In this document: positions 45,060-56,568 of the stretch, in pieces
How the letters are laid out: each line of letters opens with the position of its first letter
Numbering within the stretch: position 1 is the first letter of the stretch
Translations under genes and position numbers: made by a program
The notes under the pieces: model-generated
Seen by the model: only the letters and a program-made list of their open reading frames with translations
Told to the model about the DNA's origin: nothing
Databases searched by the model: none
Assembly (NCBI GenBank): GCA_034401795.1
Contig: CM067359.1
Location: 143,536,233-143,600,232 of the forward strand
Direction: 5' to 3'
Length of the DNA: 64,000 nucleotides
Source of the DNA: Chaetoderma sp. LZ-2023a
Lineage: Eukaryota; Mollusca; Caudofoveata; Chaetodermatida; Chaetodermatidae

Positions 45060-45655
45060 CAGCCAAGAAATACCGGTGGTAAGAGGTGAGGCTCGAACCA
45101 GCACTCATCTACCATCCGACAGAGGTTGTGAAGATACTAGAACCCTGGCATAGGCTTGAGTTCTGCCATCTGACTCATAGAGTGCTAAACTTCCATGGTC
45201 TAGACCACGCTTACGCCCCCGCCCCCCCCCCCCAACCCCTCCTCATTTGTCCGCACAAATACCAGAGGGCTGTCAAACAGGGGAAGCAACACCCACCAGA
45301 CCCGTGTCAGCCCCAAGTCTCAGCTAGAGCAGTCCAGTAGAGTGCAAAGAAGCTACTACAACTTCTAATTTTGAAAAAAACCTCAGTATATCGATTAGAT
45401 TTTCAAATTGGAAAGAGTCTAATGTCTGTTTAAAAGAATAAGATGTTCTTGGCCAGACTGTTTACTTAGATAGTCTGGTATTTCGACCATAAGTAAACTT
45501 AAAATTAGTAACTTAATTAAGGCAAACACTCACCATTTTTGAGTGCTTGGTCTTTCGGCCCAATCCATGGTCGTTCTCGGGTCATGTGCATGGCCATTGT
45601 TCAGTGCAAGTGGAAGAAACTTGTGATGTGTGCGAAATAGTGGTCGGATGTGGCT
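45060..45655. other. DIRS 3' segment between recombinase and internal complementary region
   Basis: Includes a C-run near 45,222. On the plus strand at about 45,580-45,650 there is CTTGTGATGTGTGCG, also found on the minus strand in the gag Cys-rich start (near 50,375), suggesting an inverted duplicate of that part. Confidence 0.4.
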
Positions 45656-46500
45656 TTAGTTCAGATTCGATAAATTGGCGACGGCTACCGGATTAAGTGC
45701 GCTGGAGATGTCGCGAAGGTAGAAATCAGTGAATGACGACTCGGCATGCCATTGTGCTACAGACATAACCTCCTCTAATGAGACACCCTTATAAAGGGCC
45801 GATGATGCTGCTGATGCTCGGACCTGATGGGCATTCGCACGATCAATCTGCTTTCCTGTAGCGATTTTGTGCGACATCTGAATAGCATCGACTATCCAAC
45901 GAGAAATGGTATCTTTCGAGGCGCACAAATGAGAAGCTTTGAGACATAACCACAGAGATTTCGGGTCATCTCTCCACTCCTCAGTATGTTTCTTATACAT
46001 TTTCAGACATCTGACAGGACACCAAGCATTAGAGTTTGGGTCATGCTTGTTCGGCAGAAAGCGCATGTATTTCGCTTCTCCTTCTCACCGACGCTGCTGC
46101 AATCAAGACAACTGATTTAATAGTTAACAGTTTAATATCTATAGATCTAATCGGTTCAAAGGGAGCATGCCCTACAACCTGTAGAACAAGAGATAGATTC
46201 CATGCTGGGATAGGAATTGGCTGTCTAGGTCGCAGATTGCTCATTCCTTTAATAACTTCATTCAAGGTGTCATTCTCCACTCCTTCAATGGCCAGACTGG
46301 GAATGACTGAAGCTAATGCAGACTTATATGCTGCTAGGGTTGACGGTACAAGTTTGTCAACTTCGTATAAATAACAAATAAAATCTGCTACGTGTTGAAC
46401 AGATGCAGAAAAGGGATCGCATCGATATCTCTTCCCTTACACCACTCTGCAAATTTGTTGATTCTATAATTATATGTTCTTGTGGTTGACCTCTTCTGGC
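45656..46500 (-). pseudogene. DIRS tyrosine recombinase, frameshifted
   Basis: N-terminal part near 46,500-46,400 (KGGFSEQAAKFVASARRG). Middle part 46,280-46,041 reads IPIPAWNLSLVL to ASVRRRSEIHAL, with the first catalytic Arg. After a frame change, 46,066-45,656 has NAHQVRASAASSALYKG (the H-x-x-R box) and AQWHAESSFTDFYLRD (the nucleophile Tyr). All recognisable catalytic residues survive; the frameshifts do not. The enzyme would integrate a circular DNA copy. Confidence 0.88.
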
Positions 46501-46599
46501 TGAAGCAACAAACTTCGCTGCTTGCTCAGAAAAGCCACCCTTAATTGCACGCTGCTTGATAACATCCATGCAGTCTATTTGGACATTTCCGGTCTGTCG

Positions 46600-48371
46600 T
46601 GGAGATACAGACCCTTGTTCTGAGAGATTAGATCGCTTCTGTCTGGAAGAGGGATTGGATTGCAGACCGTAAACCATGATCGCCCTGGCTAATGAGGGGC
46701 GATCAGTAGTACTTGGCACATACCATCTGTTATCTTTGCAAGAACTTTTGGGATGAAAATCGTTGGAGGATACGCATACGCGTACACTCCCTTCCAACTT
46801 ATCGCCAGTGCGGCTACTGCTAGAGCTAGCGGGTCCGGGATTGGTGACACGTATGTGACCATCTTTGCGTTCCGTTTTATCGCAAACATGTCCACATTTG
46901 GCTTGCCCTGATGTTTGAATAGAACCTCCGCTACCGATTGGTTGAGCTGCCATTCGGTCGGACGAAAAACCGTCCTTCGACTGAGCGCATCTGCTAAGAT
47001 GTTCAGTCTTCCTGGAATGTGTGCAGCCCGAAGAATAACATTCCTCTCTTGGCACCACAGCAGAAGGTTCCAAATCATCATACACAACTCTGTTAATCTC
47101 GTCCCGCCTTGGCGGTTCAAATAAGACACCACTGTTGAGTTGTCTGTCCTTACTAGGACAATCTTGTCTCGGATTAAGTTCTCGAATTTTTGAAGTGCTA
47201 ATGCCACCGCTAATACTTCGAGAACATTGATATGTTTCTGCGCATTGGTCTGATCCCATTCCCCTGACACTGACTGATCGTCCAATACCGCTCCCCAACC
47301 CGTCGTTGATGCATCTGTGAAGATGGACATCTGTGGTTGAGGAGGTTGTAGAGGAACACCTCGCAGGAGATTCTGTTCTGATAACCACCACTGAAGGTGG
47401 AATATTAATGGTTCTTTTACTGGAATTCTGAGATAACGGATCCGTTCTCCGAGACCAGAATGACATTAGATACATCTGAATCGGCCTGCGCCTGAGTGCC
47501 GCATAAGGAACCACTTTCTCCAGACACTAGTAAACCCAGTATCCGGAGAAATTGGCGCGCCGTCAGAAAGGCTCCTAGAGAAACTGACTCCAGTACTGCA
47601 TCAAACTCTTGACTCTGCTCTCCGCCGGAAAAGCTACGCCGTCCCTGAGGTTGAAAAATATTCCCAGATAAACAAACTACTGGGATAGAGTCAATTCTGA
47701 TTTCTCTAGGTTTACAATCCATCCTAGGTCCTTTAGTAAGGCTAGGACTACCTGAAGATTGTTGCGCAGAGTGACTGGATTCCCCGCCCTCAGCAGCCAG
47801 TCGTCTATGTAAGTATGAACAGCTATGTTTCTCATGCGAAGATAGAAGTCATGGCGAGAACCACTTTGGTGAAGACCCTCGGTGCTGTGGTCAAGCCGAA
47901 TGGAAGCGCATTGAATTCCCAAACATTGTCTTGGAATGCAAAGCGAAGGTATTTCTGAAAAGGAATTGACATTGGAATATGAAAATATGCATCCTTCAGA
48001 TCTATCGACACTGCCCACATGCCTTTTCTCAGCCCTGTCATCACTGCTGCTACAGTCTCCATCTGAAACTTTGAAGAAAGAATAAATTTGTTCAACGGTT
48101 TGAGATTGAGAATTGGTCTCCAACCTCCGGTACGTTTCGGAACGAGGAACATCATCAAATAGAAGCCTAGGGAGGACTGATTGCGGACTAGATGAATCGC
48201 ATTCTTCCGCTGAAGATCTTCGATTTCTGAGCAAATGGCATCTAGACGATCAGATTCCCTTGGAACGGGAGTCCACACTGGAGTCGATGTTAACGGAGCT
48301 AACGATTGACGGATGAGCCAGTCCGGTTTGTAGCCGTTTCTTAACCACTGACAGGCTAAACAATCTCGCAC
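46600..48371 (-). pseudogene. DIRS reverse transcriptase and RNase H, frameshifted
   Basis: 48,371-47,832: FLVPKRTGGWRPILNLKPLN, SIDLKDAYFHIPM (catalytic D), LPFGLTTAPRVFTK. Frameshift near 47,835, then HTYIDDWLLRAGN (YIDD active site), GWIVNLEKSELTLS. Two more frame changes follow (47,722-47,417 and near 47,400). 47,330-46,689: FTDASTTGWGAVLDD, INVLEVLAVALALQKF, VRTDNSTVVSYLNRQGG and HIPGRLNILADALSR, the RNase H catalytic D-E-D-D pattern, then a WQLN..VAEVLF / VDMFA region usual after RNase H in these elements. Confidence 0.9.
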
Positions 48372-48380
48372 GACCCGTTC

Positions 48381-50470
48381 TCATTGGCTTGAGAACAGTT
48401 GAAGTCTGCCTCCGACGGTAGGAATCTGCACATAGCTGGCGGTCGATATTGCATGATAAGACGCTAAATCGCTTGAGTGCAGATTCTCGACTCCCTTCGT
48501 TCCTGACGTCACCAGAACTGATCCCACCGGAAACCCGTCAGGACCGACCTCCACAGCCGCCCCGCGGTTTCTTGGAGTATCACGGTCCGGGACCGCCGCC
48601 ACGGCTATCCTTACGATAACCGCCGCGACCCGAACCGCCACCCTTCCTGTTCTTCTCATATGGCCTCTTATTAGAGGACCTGTATGAGGACGAACGGCCA
48701 GGTACCTGCAATCCGGATGCCCATCAGGCGATCTCTGGCGCTGCCCCTGTTGCTCCTGCCGATGCTGCTTGTAGGACTGCTGCGGCTGTGTCCTCTTAGT
48801 CGACTTCCACAACTTGCCAACTACTTCCTGCTCCGCGACCATTGAAGTGACTTTGGATAAGGCTTGCCGTGCCGAGCCGCCGAACAAGCCTGGACCAATG
48901 AAAAGCGCAGAAGATAACGCACCCCTCATCTCAGGTCCTGGTTCTACACAATCGAGGACCGTTCTCCTGCGCTCCGCCAATGATCTGGTGATCACCCTGG
49001 CCAGGCAATCCTGGGATAAGCGCATGGTTTCCCGGACAACTCCGGGAGCAGCCTCTGGCACTTCCCCACCTTCTGCCGCGCAGGTCAGCATACCCTGCAG
49101 GACAGTATATCCGTGCGAGAGTGCAGCCATGGCTGCCCTCGCCGCATCCTCAATGAGCGTTAACTCATTAAAAGGATCCTTATTGGCCTGGGAAAATAAG
49201 GGATGAGAACGACCCTTCGATTTGCCAGCCAACGGCCTATTCAATGCCTCTCGCCCCCCCCGACGGAAAGCCGTGGAACCCGGGCATATTGATGGTAAGC
49301 CTGCTCAGGGAAACGGACCCTACTCCTTATCCCCTTCGGGGCCTTGGGAAACGAATAGTCTGGTTGAACCAGACGATACACCGCAACTTCCTACATGTCA
49401 GAAGTGTGCGAGTCCAAGGGGAGCGTCGGCATGGCAGAAGAGCCACTTGACAGAGCGCAAGCCGCTCGCTCTGACATCCATTCCATCGCCAGATCGCGTT
49501 GAGATCCCTGATCCGATGCCAACCCGAGATGGTCGGACATCCACCCAAGGACCTGCACCCATTCAGCTTCAGTGAAAAATGAGGACTCATCCATCAATGG
49601 ACTACCGTTCTCATCTTCCTTCTCACCCTCCGATGAGAAAGCCACCGACGACCCATGCCGAGAACTATGGCCCGCACTTCTTCCACCATGAAGCGCGTCC
49701 ATAGCCCGACTACTAGCGGCACCAGTGTCCAGCGAATCGCCGGACACGGAGTCACCGCAGTCCATCGGCTCCAGCACGGGAGCCGGGACTACAGCCGCTT
49801 TCACTACGGTAGATGACGGAACTCAGAGAGGAGCTGCACCTAACGCCGCCGGGATGCCGCTAGGAACTGCAAAATACGGCTCCAACGACAACGCTGGTTG
49901 AGCGAAATCCGGGTGAAAGATGCCCGACGGAACGTCGACATCACCACCTGACTAGCAGACCAGTACAAAACCCGAGGGAGATCCCTGGGACGTACTCGGT
50001 TCTGCCGTTAATGAAATATCCGGCATGCCGGAATCTTCCATAAGCAGAAGATCTTCCTCCTCCGCCGTCGGCTCTTGAGCCAAGGTCGGAGGAAGGACAG
50101 GTGCGCGTCCCTCCACAGAACTAGCCGGACCACCGAAAGGTTGCCCTGCACCAGCCTGCATCGTCGGGATCATGGACTGCAGACTCAAATATTGCCTTAA
50201 AATGGGCCACCCATACACCCCATGCTGAATCCATCCGCTCGTTCAGACGCTCTTCAAGACACTTTACTGACGCCTGATCCAGCTTGGCCGCCTTGTCTCT
50301 CGCTATTCTCTCCAAACGCGCACGTCGATCACGATCGAACTCCGCCACCAACTACGACGACCACTTTGCGCACACATCACAAGGGCTTCCAACCTTGCAC
50401 CTCGCGCAAGCCACACAGTGATGACCACCGAACTTGCGTTTTATGAACCGGTTACACTTTTGACTCAGTG
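48381..50470 (-). pseudogene. DIRS gag region, fragmented
   Basis: Begins near 50,470 with a Cys-rich segment (HHCVACARCKVGSPCDVC) followed by a charged coiled segment (EFDRDRRARLERIARDKAA and on, 50,351-50,121). An acidic, Ser-rich middle follows (49,804-49,391, ending FFTEAEWVQVLGWM). The last frame (49,244-48,381) has an Ala-rich helical part, ARVITRSLAERRRTVLDCV, and an Arg/Gly-rich tail. The three frames are separated by frame changes. It resembles gag by position and by the Cys motif; no finer assignment is possible. Confidence 0.65.
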
Positions 50471-51149
50471 TCCTGGTTTTTGGTCTTCTGCGACCACAGA
50501 GTAAGAATTAAAACGCTGCACATGACATGCGATGACGAGCATTATGCACAATTGACTTGATTGTAAGATAAAATTACTTAGAAACATTAACTTTCTCTTA
50601 AATTAATTGAAAATCAAGTTTAGGCAGGAAATATTTGAAACTTTTTAGAGTGAAATTTTATAAACACGACTTGGTAATTAACTAACGTTAATAAAGCCAA
50701 GAAACAAATGCTGATCACTACAAACACCCTCGACACTCAACCGAGAGCTAAAAATCGGCATCAAAATGAGTGCATAGACACACCAAGCCAAAACATAACT
50801 ATAAACATGGCAACATCTTGGCTACGGACGCATCCATCTTGGAAGGAATCGAGTCGCAAGAGAAATTAACTGAGTACACGGATAAGATTAAACAGTTAAC
50901 GGGTACCAGAACGACTCCAACAAAGGCTACATGTACAATTTTAAAATAATGTGCCAATTTAAGAAATTTTAAAACAGTCATTACGGCACGAATGTATAAA
51001 TTCTAGATTGATACAACCTGCCCCTGTGATGACTTTCCCTTTCCTTCCATTACGCCAGCAATGAATTAGCGAAAACACACACAAATCCGTAAATTTGGCA
51101 CAAATTTCGAGCTTAAAAACACATGCGACTTGTTAAGTCAGCAAAATAA
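50471..51149 (-). other. DIRS 5' leader
   Basis: Non-coding stretch between the gag start and the right inverted terminal repeat. No repeat seen inside. Confidence 0.5.
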
Positions 51150-51210
51150 GCGAATCTGACTGTGATTGAGAATTGACTCGGTACCTGGGGCTATGGTAAT
51201 TCCAGGACAC

Positions 51211-51418
51211 AGTATGGGCAGGACCAGGAGAGTGCGGAGTTTTTAATTGTTTATTTTGAGCTAGACTAGATAATAGGCATTATCATAATAGTACATCTGG
51301 TAAGTATTATTCGAAGTATGGGCAGGACCAGGAGAGTGCGGAGTTTTTAATTGTTTATTTTGAGCTAGACTAGATAATAGGCATTATCATAATAGTACAT
51401 CTGGTAAGTATTATTCGA
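51211..51418. repeat. exact 104-bp tandem duplication at the DIRS end
   Basis: 51,211-51,314 and 51,315-51,418 read identically by eye (start AGTATGGGCAGGACCAGG, end AGTATTATTCGA). Only the right end has it. Confidence 0.9.
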
Positions 51419-51429
51419 AGTAGAATGGT

Positions 51430-52110
51430 AATTTTTTATTAAAGCTTTGTGCCAATTTTGGTTCTACTCATATTTGGCATAATCAAAGCTCTCATGAATT
51501 CTTCCAATTGTGATGTAAAGAAGATGAAGCATTTAATGCAGGTTAAATATGTAACTCACTGGTCATCCAATCTTCTGAATAATGACTCCCAAGTTGCGTT
51601 GCTATGGGTTATTCAAATCAGATTTTAAACTTGAAAATTACCTTATTAGCACCCATAACTTACTAGAATGCAAGCAATTCAGCAAGCTACAAATTAGTAC
51701 ACAAACCCTTCAAATTGATTTGGGCCTGCACCACAACCCAAAAATTCCTATCAAACAAAGGAGGAATTTGCAAAACCGACAGTATTGAATATGAAATGCA
51801 TATTCTTCTTTACTGTCAAGCATATGACGCTGAAAGGCAAACATTATTTAGTACCTTAGATACACGCAATCATTTTTAATCTTTCATCATCAATGATGCC
51901 GATGAAAATCTCTAAATACAGTATAGAATTTGTCGGCTAAATGACATTCCGTCAGCAGTACAAATAACGGTAATACTTGGAACACGACTATAAATCTATC
52001 TTTGGACGCATTTGTTTACAAATGTTACAATGTATATAATGTTATTTTGTTTTACTATATTTTTATCTTTATTGTTTTGTGTACACACACCATAATGTAT
52101 GGTACTTTTA
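51430..52110. other. vigilin intron, no repeat recognised
   Basis: AT-rich sequence with no family A-E core and no coding signal. Confidence 0.5.
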
Positions 52111-52118
52111 ACTTAATA

Positions 52119-52147
52119 AATTGAATTGAATTGAATTGAATTGAATT
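52119..52147. repeat. (TTGAA)n microsatellite
   Basis: About five units of the pentamer. Confidence 0.9.
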
Positions 52148-52360
52148 GGTCAAGCCAGCAAAAGAAATTGGCGTCTGCAGTGAAAATGAGACGAAATGAA
52201 CACTTTCGAAAATTTATCACTGGAATGCCTGGCTCGATAACCGAGCCAGTCATTCCAGCGGTAAATTTTCCAATTGTCTTCTCTTCTCCTGCAAATGGAC
52301 GTTGACTAAGCAAGATTATTGCTTTCCTGACAAATTTTGACCACGAAAGGGTAAAGGACT
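52148..52360 (+). repeat. family A element
   Basis: Perfect centre CTGGCTCGATAACCGAGCCAG; arms GAAAATTTATCACTGG and CAGCGGTAAATTTTC. Confidence 0.8.
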
Positions 52361-52439
52361 GTGACATTTTGGCTCTTAAAGGTGGTCTCTTGAGCCAGGT
52401 TAGGTGTTATTGAGTTGCTATCATTCAGTTACAATACAG

Positions 52440-52665
52440 ATACACTTCTAGCTATCCCTCGCCCATTTCAAGCTAAGCTCTACCTACTTTTCTACGTGTG
52501 TTGGGATCGTTTTATATACTTTGAATCCTGAATTCCAGGAATCAAATTTTCATGTTAACTATACAGATAAGATGTTGAATATTTTGAAACTAATTCGACG
52601 GTGTGCTGTTGCTGCATATAGTGCCCAGTCAAATTAGTTTCACAAACATTTGTCAAACATTTCGA
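52440..52665 (+). repeat. long family B variant, partial
   Basis: AGCTATCCCTCGCCC, AAGCTCTACC, GTGTTGGGATCG, then GATAAGATGTTGAATATTTTG and a shortened right arm (CAGTCAAATTAGTTTCAC). Confidence 0.65.
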
Positions 52666-53129
52666 GCTGGTTGACTGGGTTATAATACGTGAGGGTAATT
52701 GCTAAGGTCAAGTTCAACTCGCTAACTATAGTCAGTTTGCTGGTTTACTGATCATGCGCAGTTGCTATGCCTAGTCGAACTTGATCGTAGTCGACTATAG
52801 TTCGTTGGTACCCGGTTCCCTATTGAATTACTACTGCAGACAATTTGGAACCGGGGACCAGTCTCCATTAACCCTTTCTGTCGTCTGTTTTGATGACCTA
52901 CAAAAATGGGTTATTTTTGTCCACTAAGACGTCAGAAAGTCTCCATAAAATGGGATCCGACTTCATCCTTATCATCATCTGGGTCAGATGATAGAACTTG
53001 GATAATGCGGTATTACATATCTGCTCAATCATGTCCTTGCAGGCTGAAGTGATGGGATAACGGTTATCGTAAGGAGACATCTGTAGAAGTATGAAATGCT
53101 CACGAGGTGCACTAAAGACACTCTTATCT
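52666..53129. other. vigilin intron, unassigned inverted repeats
   Basis: A loose inverted repeat near 52,700-52,810 (TCAAGTTCAACTCGCTAACTA / CTAGTCGAACTTGATCG). At 52,869 TTAACCCTTTCTGTCGTC starts another TTAA-type element whose other end (GACGTCAGAAAG) is at about 52,930. Confidence 0.4.
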
Positions 53130-53330
53130 TTCAAGAAAATTTAAATTTTCTCATAAAGTGTGCATTTGCAAACCAAGAACTTTTTTAAAACTTACCACTG
53201 GAATGACTGGCTGGCTTGGTTATCGAGCCAGTCATTCCAGTGGTAAATTTACAAGAATAGTCTTCTCTTGGTCTGCAAATGGCCATTTCCCAAAACCACT
53301 GCAACAGCCATTTTTAGTGTTAAAGGGTTA
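53130..53330 (+). mobile_element. family A element
   Basis: Centre CTGGCTGGCTTGGTTATCGAG with CAGTCATTCCAGTGG, right end GTGTTAAAGGGTTAA. A half copy follows at 53,365-53,460. Confidence 0.8.
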
Positions 53331-53539
53331 ATGCACTCCAAAACACCGTTTTGCTTCACGAACTTAAATTTTCAAAAATAGTCTTCTCTTGGCCTGCAAA
53401 TGGACATTTACTAAGCAAAATTTCCTCTTTTTTTACAAATCTTAACCATTAAGGGCGAAGTATAAATTTGTTATTTTCTGGGCCAATCTTGAGCATTATA
53501 TATGATACAGGGCAAAACCGATTCCTCAATCTCACTTAC

Positions 53540-53755
53540 CAGGTCACGAACAATTTTCAAGACTGCTTCTTTGGCATCATTTGTATTTTTCTCATAACCA
53601 ATGATTGTAATTATGTTTTGGTTTGGTTCATCAGGAAAGCGAATGTTCACGTCGAATTCTTGTCGTATTTTCGTAACAACCGCGCCGCGACGTCCGATGA
53701 TTTTAGAGTGGTACACAGGATCAACCTCGACAGTCAGTTGGAAGCTCTTCAATAA
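53540..53755 (-). CDS. HDLBP: vigilin exon encoding KH13
   Basis: A 216-base phase-0 exon (72 residues) between acceptor tttctttacag and donor gtaagtgag. LLKSFQLTVEVDPVYHSKII then the loop GRRG, VVTKIRQEFDVNIRFPDEPN, IITIIGYEKNTNDAKEAV. Human KH13 shares DPKYHPKIIGRKG and ITGYEKNTEAA. The segment between the strand and ITIIGY is shorter than in human. Separated from KH14 by the 9-kb DIRS-bearing intron. Confidence 0.96.
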
Positions 53756-54029
53756 CTGTAAAGAAAATATATGATTATATATAGGATATGTTCCGAGGTA
53801 TTAAACCTTTGATGTAACGCATTTAGTTTGAAGTTACCGTAACATCAGACATCAGAAATAAAATCTGAGAGACCAAGGCTATGAAATCTCTGATTGCGCT
53901 TATTGATTTTTCTATCTCATTTAATACGGACATGCATTTAAATATTCAACCCCTCAAATGCTAGTTTCAATTTTAAGACAACTATACTTAGTCGTATAGT
54001 TGTAGTGGCAAAAGCTACCAGTCAAATTA

Positions 54030-55085
54030 GTTTTAAACAAGAGCTCCGCAAACAGCGCATAATACCCTACCATGATTACAAGTCAATGAATGAGTTATCA
54101 GAAAATATTTATTTCTTCCTCAGACCCAGACTGGTCATCCTTATGAAGAGTAAAAGCGATCCGTTAAACGGTCAAGGAGCTATCATCCGGAAACCAATAT
54201 TCAAGATGGCCACCACTGACTGGCAGCCATATTGGATTTAAGATTATTGCAAATTTCGATAAGTTTCTTCAGCACACATATTCCAACCACCCTATGTAGT
54301 GATCCGATAAATGATAATGGAGATATCATCCAGAAACCAACTTCCAAGATGGCAGCCCGTGGCTGGCAGCCATCTTGGGAGTTTGGACCATTGTCAACTT
54401 CAATAGGTTTCTTCTCCAGACCTAGTTCAACCACCCTATGAAGTTTCAAAGCAAGCCGATAAACTGGAACAGAGTTATCATTCGGAAACAAATTTTCAAG
54501 ATGGCCACCGGTGGCTGGTGGCAATCGGATCACCGTTGATTTCGATAGGTTTCTTCTCCAGACCTAGTCCAACCAGCCTATGAGTTTCAAAGCGATCCGA
54601 TAAACAGTAACAGTTATAATCCGGAAACAAATTTTCCAGATGGCCACCGGTGGCTGGCGGCCATCTTGGATTTCAGATCATCGTCGATCTCGATTGTTTC
54701 TTCACCAAACCTAGTGCACCCACTCTATGAAGTTTCAAAGTGATCCGATAAAAGGTTAAGTGTTATAATTTGGAAACAAATTTTCCAGATGGCCGCCGGT
54801 GGCCATCTTGGATTTCGGATCATCGTCAATTTCGATAGGTTTCTTCCCCAGACCTAGGGGAACCAATCTATAAAGTTTCAAAGGGATCCGAATGACGGTA
54901 ACAGTTATCATTCAGAAACCGATTTTCAAGATGGCGGCCAGTGGCCGTCTTCCCCAGACCTAGTCCAACCACCCTATGAAGATGCGATCCGACAAATGGT
55001 AACAGAGTTATCATCCGGAAACCACCCGTACGGATGGCGCCATTACATAATACCCCGCCAAATTTTTTGGCGGGCTACAAAATTT
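54030..55085. repeat. family E tandem-module repeat (copy 2)
   Basis: Starts AACAAGAGCTCCGCAAACAG and ends ATAATACCCCGCC followed by a short AAATTTTTTGG / GGCGGG hairpin. Inside, about seven modules of 110-130 bases each carry CAAGATGGCCACC or GGCCATCTTGGATTTC, TCGATAGGTTTCTTC, CCAGACCTAGTCCAACCA and TATGAAGTTTCAAAG. In vigilin intron between KH12 and KH13. Confidence 0.8.
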
Positions 55086-55344
55086 GCACAGAATATACCC
55101 TACATCCTACAGAATTTATCATGGCTGATGGATAAAGGGTGAATGGCATCAAGGAATCATTAGTAAAAATTTGTGTAGCAGAAATGAATGAACACTCAGA
55201 AAAAGTTGTAAATTTCGATTATGAAATCAACAAATTGTCTAGATGTTTGGACACACTGCTAAATCTTTCTTAATATCCTGTTACAATTTAGCTACAACTA
55301 ATTCCTGTTTTCTGGAGTAACTTTAGAATGGTAGCATGACTTCA

Positions 55345-55993
55345 TTAACCCGTTAACCATCGAATTTAAATTTTCTCATAGAAAATGTCCAATTGCAGAC
55401 CAAAAGAAGCCAATTTTTGGAAATTTACGACTGGAATTACTAGCTCCGTTATTGAGCCAGTCATTTGAGTAGCAAATTTTCAAAAATAGGCTTCTCTTAG
55501 TCTGCAAATGGACATTTCTCAAGCCCACTGCAGATACCATTTTGGCTGATATGAGGGTTAACGGGTTAATGATCAAGCCTGACAAAGCCGCTATCCGCAG
55601 TGCCCTTGAGGCATGTCCCCATACAGGAGTAGGCAATTTTTGACAATTTATCACCGGAATGTTTGGTTCCACAACTAAGCTAGTTATTCCAGTGGTAAAC
55701 TTTCAGAAATCGCCTTCTAGTGGCCTACAAATGGACATTCAATGAGCTAATATTTAGGTTTTTTTCAACCAAATTTTATGATTATCCCTTTAACACTCAT
55801 ATCAGCTAAAAATGGCTTCCGTAGTGGCCTTAATAAAGGTAAATTTTCAGATCACAACTTTTTTTTTAATTCACCAGGTTATGACTTTCTTGATAACGAA
55901 GCCAGTCATTCAATTGTTAAATTTTCAAACAGTCTTCTGTTGTTTCGAAAATTAAAATTTTCTTAAACAAATTTGATAGTTAAAGCGTTAATG
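55345..55993 (+). repeat. three family A elements in tandem
   Basis: Copies at about 55,345-55,569, 55,570-55,780 and 55,785-55,993. Adjacent copies meet at TTAA (GGGTTAACGGGTTAATG near 55,556), so new copies seem to have landed at the TTAA ends of older ones. Confidence 0.75.
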
Positions 55994-56072
55994 TCAGAGA
56001 TTAGTAACCAGCATTGATCTTTTAACTCTCAGTCAAAGCAGTTTCAAACTATCTCCCATCTTGGATACATAC

Positions 56073-56312
56073 CTTATCCTCTTTCTCTTTCTCTAAATGG
56101 TCCACTTTGTCTTGCAATGCAACCTGCGCTCGCTCCACATTCGCCAGCGGACCCGTTACAGCTATGTTATCACACTGCTGATTGGCCGGGGGAACCGAGA
56201 TATTAACTCCAAATTCATTCATCATCTCACGTACATCACGCCCCTTTTGCCCGATGATAAAGCGATGAAACTCAAATGGTACATTTACATCCACTGTCAC
56301 TGGGACTAAAGA
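56073..56312 (-). CDS. HDLBP: vigilin exon encoding KH12
   Basis: A 240-base phase-0 exon (80 residues) between ctaacttgcag and gtatgtatcc. SLVPVTVDVNVPFEFHRFII, loop GQKG, DVREMMNEFGVNISVPPANQ, DNIAVTGPLANVERAQVALQ, then a charged helix ending EKEKEDK. Human: VPFDLHRYVIGQKG, MMDEFEVNIHVP, ITGLAANLDRA. Confidence 0.96.
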
Positions 56313-56347
56313 CTGCAAGTTAGCAATATATTAATTAATTCAATTAA

Positions 56348-56568
56348 CCCTTTAACACACATAACAGCCATAAACGGCTTCGGCAGTGGCCTTGAGAAAT
56401 CTCCATTTGCAAGACAAGTGTAGACTATTTTTGAAATTTTACAACTGGAATGACTGGCTCGGTTATCGAACCAGTCATTCCAGCAGTAAAATTTTAAAAA
56501 TATTCTCTGGGTCTGCAAATGGACACTTCTATGAAGAAAATTGAAATTTTCTTGAACAAATTTGAGGG
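56348..56568 (+). mobile_element. family A TTAA element, complete (221 bp)
   Basis: TTAA at 56,344-56,347 and 56,569-56,572. It lies 31 bases upstream (in transcript sense) of the KH12 acceptor. Confidence 0.85.

Larger units (their letters stand above)
44681..51426 (-). mobile_element. DIRS-type tyrosine-recombinase retroelement, full length but mutated
   Basis: About 6.75 kb in vigilin intron, same strand as the gene. Inverted terminal repeats: about 44,715-44,885 matches the inverse of about 51,150-51,316 (shared blocks CTCCTGGTCCTGCCCATAC and TACCATAGCCCCAGGTACC). An internal complementary region at about 44,949-45,048 joins the inverse of the outer left end (GATGCTTTTTT) to the inverse of the outer right end (ATTCTACTTCG), as required by the DIRS replication model with circular intermediates. 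Order of genes on the minus strand: gag, RT/RNase H, tyrosine recombinase. Several frameshifts. DIRS elements make no target duplication. Confidence 0.9.

Noticed and set aside
45067-45110. GGTGAGGCTCGAACCAGC looks like a tRNA B box
   Set aside because: No matching A box or cloverleaf arms at the right distance.
48814-49206. 130-codon frame on the plus strand in the DIRS gag region
   Set aside because: Antisense shadow of the minus-strand gag frame.
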